Part shown: in pieces, positions 61,200-64,000 of the stretch
How positions within the stretch are numbered: the stretch's first letter is position 1
Layout: each line of letters opens with the position of its first letter
NCBI RefSeq assembly: GCF_001613465.1
Contig: NZ_BDCK01000015.1
Location: forward strand, 682,001 to 746,000
Direction: 5' to 3'
Length of the DNA stretch: 64,000 nt
Source of the DNA: Nocardia niwae NBRC 108934 = DSM 45340
GTDB lineage: Bacteria > Actinomycetota > Actinomycetes > Mycobacteriales > Mycobacteriaceae
The notes under the pieces: generated by a model
Told to the model about the DNA's origin: nothing
Database searches by the model: none
The model's input: only the letters and a program-made list of their open reading frames with translations
Translations under genes and position numbers: made by a program

Positions 61200-62270
61200 T
61201 CAACGGCCCTGTCCGCCGTCCGGGTACTGACTCTGGTGCGAAGGACGTCCGAAGCGTGTTTCGCGAACGGGCGCGAGGGGCGGGCTGTGACCGGTCTGCC
61301 CCGCACGGATGGCGGACACGAGTTCCGTGCAGATATCGTGCGCGCCGAAACAGGGCGTCCAGCCGAGTTCCCGGCGCGCCTTGGTCGAGTCGATCAGGCA
61401 GGTGCGGTCGGCGAGGGTCAGCCAGGCGGGGTGCAGGGGCAACAGTCCGGTGCGCCAGCCGGTCCAGGCGGCGGCCTCGAGGGCGCGCCGGGGCGCAGGC
61501 AGGCGGAAACCCCCGAACATCGCCGCGAGCGCGTCCGCGCCCAGGCACGGTTCGGCGGCGATATTGAACGCTCCGGCCGCACGCTGGTGCATGATTCGCC
61601 GGATCGCCGAAGCCACATCGGAACTGTGCACCAGTTGCAGCCGGAAGTCGCGCCACAGGGGAATGGGGATCAGGCGCGTGCCGACCAGCCGTCGCGGCAA
61701 CCAGGGCGGCAGGATCCAATCCGCCAGTTCCGCGGCGGCCTCGGACTGCGCGATGCCGCACGGACGGATACGTGCGACGCGGACCTCGGGGTGGCTCGCC
61801 TCGAAGCGGTCCAGCCGCGTCTCCAGTTCCGCCTTGGACATGCTGTACGCGCTGCCGGGCACGCCGGACAGTGGCAGGCCTTCCGATACCCGCCGCCACC
61901 GCTCGGCCGGGGCGTAGGCGGCGCACGACGAAGCGGCGACGACCTGGGGCACCGCCGTCTCCGCGGCGGCGCGCAGCACATTCTCGGTGCCGATCGAATT
62001 GGTTCTGCGCATCGGAGGGTCGCCGCGCCGCGGATGGATCGCCCATGCCAGATGGACGAGGACGTCGGCGCCCGTGCAAGCGGACCGCAGCATCCCGGCC
62101 GAGCCGGTGGCGCCGATATCGCAGGCCACCCACCGGACGGCCGCGTACGGTTCGTATGCGCGATCGGGCACGCGCCGGGTGATTCCGACGATCTCGCAAT
62201 CGTCGTCGCGCAACGCGCGCAACAGCGCCGTTCCCACGTTGCCGCTGGCGCCGGTGACAACGACTTTCAT
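61200..62270 (-). CDS. NAD-dependent epimerase/dehydratase family protein
   Basis: A 356-residue extended SDR starting MKVVVTGASGNVGTALL (TGxxGxxG), with VHLAWAIHP and a catalytic Y-x3-K in SAYSMSKAE. Family members act on nucleotide sugars, 3-beta-hydroxysteroids or other alcohols; this one is not assigned. The C-terminal 35 residues are low-complexity. It lies 52 bp downstream of the glucosidase gene on the same strand. Confidence 0.85.
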   Translation of the reverse strand: MKVVVTGASGNVGTALLRALRDDDCEIVGITRRVPDRAYEPYAAVRWVACDIGATGSAGMLRSACTGADVLVHLAWAIHPRRGDPPMRRTNSIGTENVLRAAAETAVPQVVAASSCAAYAPAERWRRVSEGLPLSGVPGSAYSMSKAELETRLDRFEASHPEVRVARIRPCGIAQSEAAAELADWILPPWLPRRLVGTRLIPIPLWRDFRLQLVHSSDVASAIRRIMHQRAAGAFNIAAEPCLGADALAAMFGGFRLPAPRRALEAAAWTGWRTGLLPLHPAWLTLADRTCLIDSTKARRELGWTPCFGAHDICTELVSAIRAGQTGHSPPLAPVRETRFGRPSHQSQYPDGGQGR

Positions 62271-62322
62271 CGGCCGCTCCGTTCGGTACGGCCCCGGGAG
62301 ATCGCCGGCATGCGCCACCTCC

Positions 62323-64000
62323 TCACCACCGCCAGGGAACCCTGTCGGTGGGCAAGGATGTCGGCACGGCTCGCTCCGGGGCCTGATGACTCCCGACCTC
62401 GAGCCATGCGGCGCAGTCGGTTGGCAGTACTCCGTCCGGCAACGGTTCGCTGGACAGCAGCACCCGCTCGTGGCCGGGCAACGCCGTCGGAGCGCTCGAG
62501 ACATTCACGACGCACACCAGGCCGGGCGGACGATGGAGCGCCAAGATCCCCGGAGCGCTGGGCAGCCAGGACCAAGCGCCCTCCCCGAGCGCCGGGTGGT
62601 CCCGGCGCAGACGCAGCGCGCTGCGATAGAGCTCGAGCATCGAGTCCGGCTCGCGCTTCTGCAGTTCCGCTGTCGACGACACCCAGCGCTGAGGCTGCGG
62701 CAGCCAGGGCGGTGTGTCGCCGGGGCTGAAACCGAACGGCGGCCGGAATCCGCTCCACGGCAGCGGGACGCGGCAGCCGTCGCGTCCGCGCGCGGTATGA
62801 CCCGAGCGCTCCCAGGTCGGGTCCTGCAGCACCTCCACCGGGAGATCCTCGAGCTCCTCCAGACCGAGTTCCTCGCCCTGATAGAGGTAGGCGCTGCCGG
62901 GAAGGGCGAGCATCAGGAGCAATGCCGCTCTGGCGCGCCGGCGCCCGAGTGCCACGTCGACGGGGCCGTGCGGTTCGTGCTGCGAACCCCCACCGCGGGT
63001 GGACGCGCGGCCGTAACGGGTCACATGCCTGGTGATGTCGTGGTTGGACAGCACCCAGGTGGGTGGCGCCCCGACCGCCTCGAGGGCCCGAGTCGTGGAG
63101 TCGACCACGGCACGCAGAGCGTCGGCGTGCCAGGAACAGCGCAGGAAGTCGAAGTTGAACGCGGTGTGCAGTTCGTCCGGACGCACGTAGCAGGCGAGGC
63201 GCTCCGGTTTGGCCACCCACGCTTCGGCGACGAAGACGCGATCCGGGCCATAGGACTCCGCGATCTCGCGCCAGCTCCGATAGATGTCGTGCACTTCCGG
63301 CCGGTCCCAATGGGGATGGTCGGTCCGATCCGGCGGCTCCATGATGTCCTCGTGATCGGTCTGGATATCCGGGAGATCGGCGTGCTTGACCAAACCGTGC
63401 GCCACATCGATGCGGAAGCCGTCCACACCACGATCCAGCCAGAAACGCAGGATCGTCTCGAACTCGGCGCGGACGTCCCGGTGCTCCCAATCCAGATCGG
63501 GCTGATGGACGTCGAACAGGTGGAGATACCACTGTCCGTCCGGCACGCGAGTCCATGCCGGGCCGCCGAACACGCTTCGCCAGTTGTTGGGCGGTCCGCC
63601 GGAGGGTGTGCCGTCCCGGAAGAGGTAGCGCGCTCGCTCCGGTGCACCGGGCCCGGCCGCCAGTGCCCGCTGAAACCACGGGTGCTGATCGGAGGTGTGA
63701 TTGGGGACCAGGTCCACGACGATGCGCATCCCCTGCGCGTGCACCTCCTCGATCAATGCTTCCGCGTCGGCGAGCGTGCCGAACCGGGGATCGATGTCGC
63801 GGTAGTCCGCGACGTCGTAGCCTCCGTCCGCCATCGGCGAGGGGTACCAGGGAGTTATCCATATGGCGTCGACGCCGAGGTCACGGAGATAAGGCAGCCG
63901 AGACCGGATACCGGCGATATCGCCGAGACCGTCGCCGTCGCCGTCGCCGAAGCTTCGGATGTAGATCTCATAGATCACGGCGTCGCGCCACCAGGGAACA
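62323..64000 (-). CDS. GH13 alpha-glucosidase/amylase-type glycoside hydrolase (5' end outside window)
   Basis: At least 558 residues of a GH13 enzyme. The catalytic nucleophile lies in GFRIDVAHG, the acid/base in VFVAEAW and the third acid in LSNHDITRH, with DLVPNHTSDQHPWF as conserved region I. The frame continues to the window edge as PWWRDAVIYEIYIRSF, so the start lies outside. The pattern fits oligo-1,6-glucosidase or alpha-glucosidase-like cytosolic enzymes that hydrolyse alpha-glucosides. The C-terminal beta-sandwich domain is present. Confidence 0.92.
   Translation of the reverse strand, partial: VPWWRDAVIYEIYIRSFGDGDGDGLGDIAGIRSRLPYLRDLGVDAIWITPWYPSPMADGGYDVADYRDIDPRFGTLADAEALIEEVHAQGMRIVVDLVPNHTSDQHPWFQRALAAGPGAPERARYLFRDGTPSGGPPNNWRSVFGGPAWTRVPDGQWYLHLFDVHQPDLDWEHRDVRAEFETILRFWLDRGVDGFRIDVAHGLVKHADLPDIQTDHEDIMEPPDRTDHPHWDRPEVHDIYRSWREIAESYGPDRVFVAEAWVAKPERLACYVRPDELHTAFNFDFLRCSWHADALRAVVDSTTRALEAVGAPPTWVLSNHDITRHVTRYGRASTRGGGSQHEPHGPVDVALGRRRARAALLLMLALPGSAYLYQGEELGLEELEDLPVEVLQDPTWERSGHTARGRDGCRVPLPWSGFRPPFGFSPGDTPPWLPQPQRWVSSTAELQKREPDSMLELYRSALRLRRDHPALGEGAWSWLPSAPGILALHRPPGLVCVVNVSSAPTALPGHERVLLSSEPLPDGVLPTDCAAWLEVGSHQAPERAVPTSLPTDRVPWRW

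Noticed and set aside
1..64000. Search for KstR/KstR2 boxes, mobile elements, CRISPR repeats and attachment sites
   Set aside because: No convincing Kst-type palindrome, transposase, integrase or regularly spaced direct repeat was seen by eye. A matrix scan would be needed to exclude weak sites.

Overview
The window is high-GC, densely coded actinobacterial DNA with many GTG starts and ATGA/GTGA overlaps between genes. The gene set fits a mycolic-acid actinomycete: KshA/KshB, HsaA-D, a FadD3-like ligase, UPF0182 and PtpB-like phosphatases. Nocardia is my best guess and Rhodococcus or Mycobacterium relatives are possible; this is inference, since no rRNA or tRNA is present. I see no insertion sequence, prophage or CRISPR array.

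Layout. 1-5.1 kb: a minus-strand operon (diiron-like PF10118 protein, ferredoxin reductase, aldehyde dehydrogenase, Baeyer-Villiger monooxygenase cut by the window edge), divergent from a TetR gene. 6.3-15.4 kb: a second Baeyer-Villiger monooxygenase, a VOC protein, an HSL-type esterase, four short-chain dehydrogenases, a luciferase-like monooxygenase and KstD. 15.6-26.1 kb: FadD3-like CoA ligase; a PPDK-like protein overlapping a tyrosine-phosphatase gene; a toxin-like protein of unknown function; then a secreted phosphatase next to an unusual SDR/PEP-synthase fusion. 26.3-29.9 kb: a KstD-like flavoprotein, HsaA and HsaD. 29.9-39.5 kb: LuxR-, PadR- and IclR-type regulators, RibBA, HsaB, KshA, a six-cysteine small protein, KshB, HsaC and a DUF1059 protein. 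39.5-48.3 kb: TetR with a YhgE/Pip-like membrane protein, a BTAD-type regulator, a protease-alpha/beta-hydrolase fusion, UPF0182 and DUF2165 proteins. 48.6-64 kb: MsrA/MsrB, a second diiron-like protein with a membrane partner and TetR, an F420-type reductase, a P450, an ADH remnant, a CocE-type hydrolase, a photolyase with a hemerythrin remnant, manganese catalase, an epimerase and a GH13 glucosidase cut by the edge.

How it works together. KstD, KshAB, HsaAB, HsaC and HsaD form a complete route for opening steroid rings A and B, and the FadD3-like ligase could activate the released C/D-ring acid. No KstR/KstR2, Mce4, side-chain beta-oxidation or HsaEFG genes are present. A Baeyer-Villiger enzyme, an esterase and several hydroxysteroid-dehydrogenase-like SDRs suggest a substrate such as a C20-ketosteroid. 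RibBA sits inside the set and would supply flavin for its many flavoenzymes.

The scattered transcription units share two operator-like sequences: TATGCCTAATCGAAATATG (two exact copies, three related ones) and TCCCG-N5-CGGGA. This suggests one regulon run by the local PadR/IclR/LuxR regulators. The most unusual element is a pair of PEP-synthase-derived proteins, each beside a PtpB-like phosphatase and embedded in the steroid genes. It may be an undescribed phosphorylation/dephosphorylation module.
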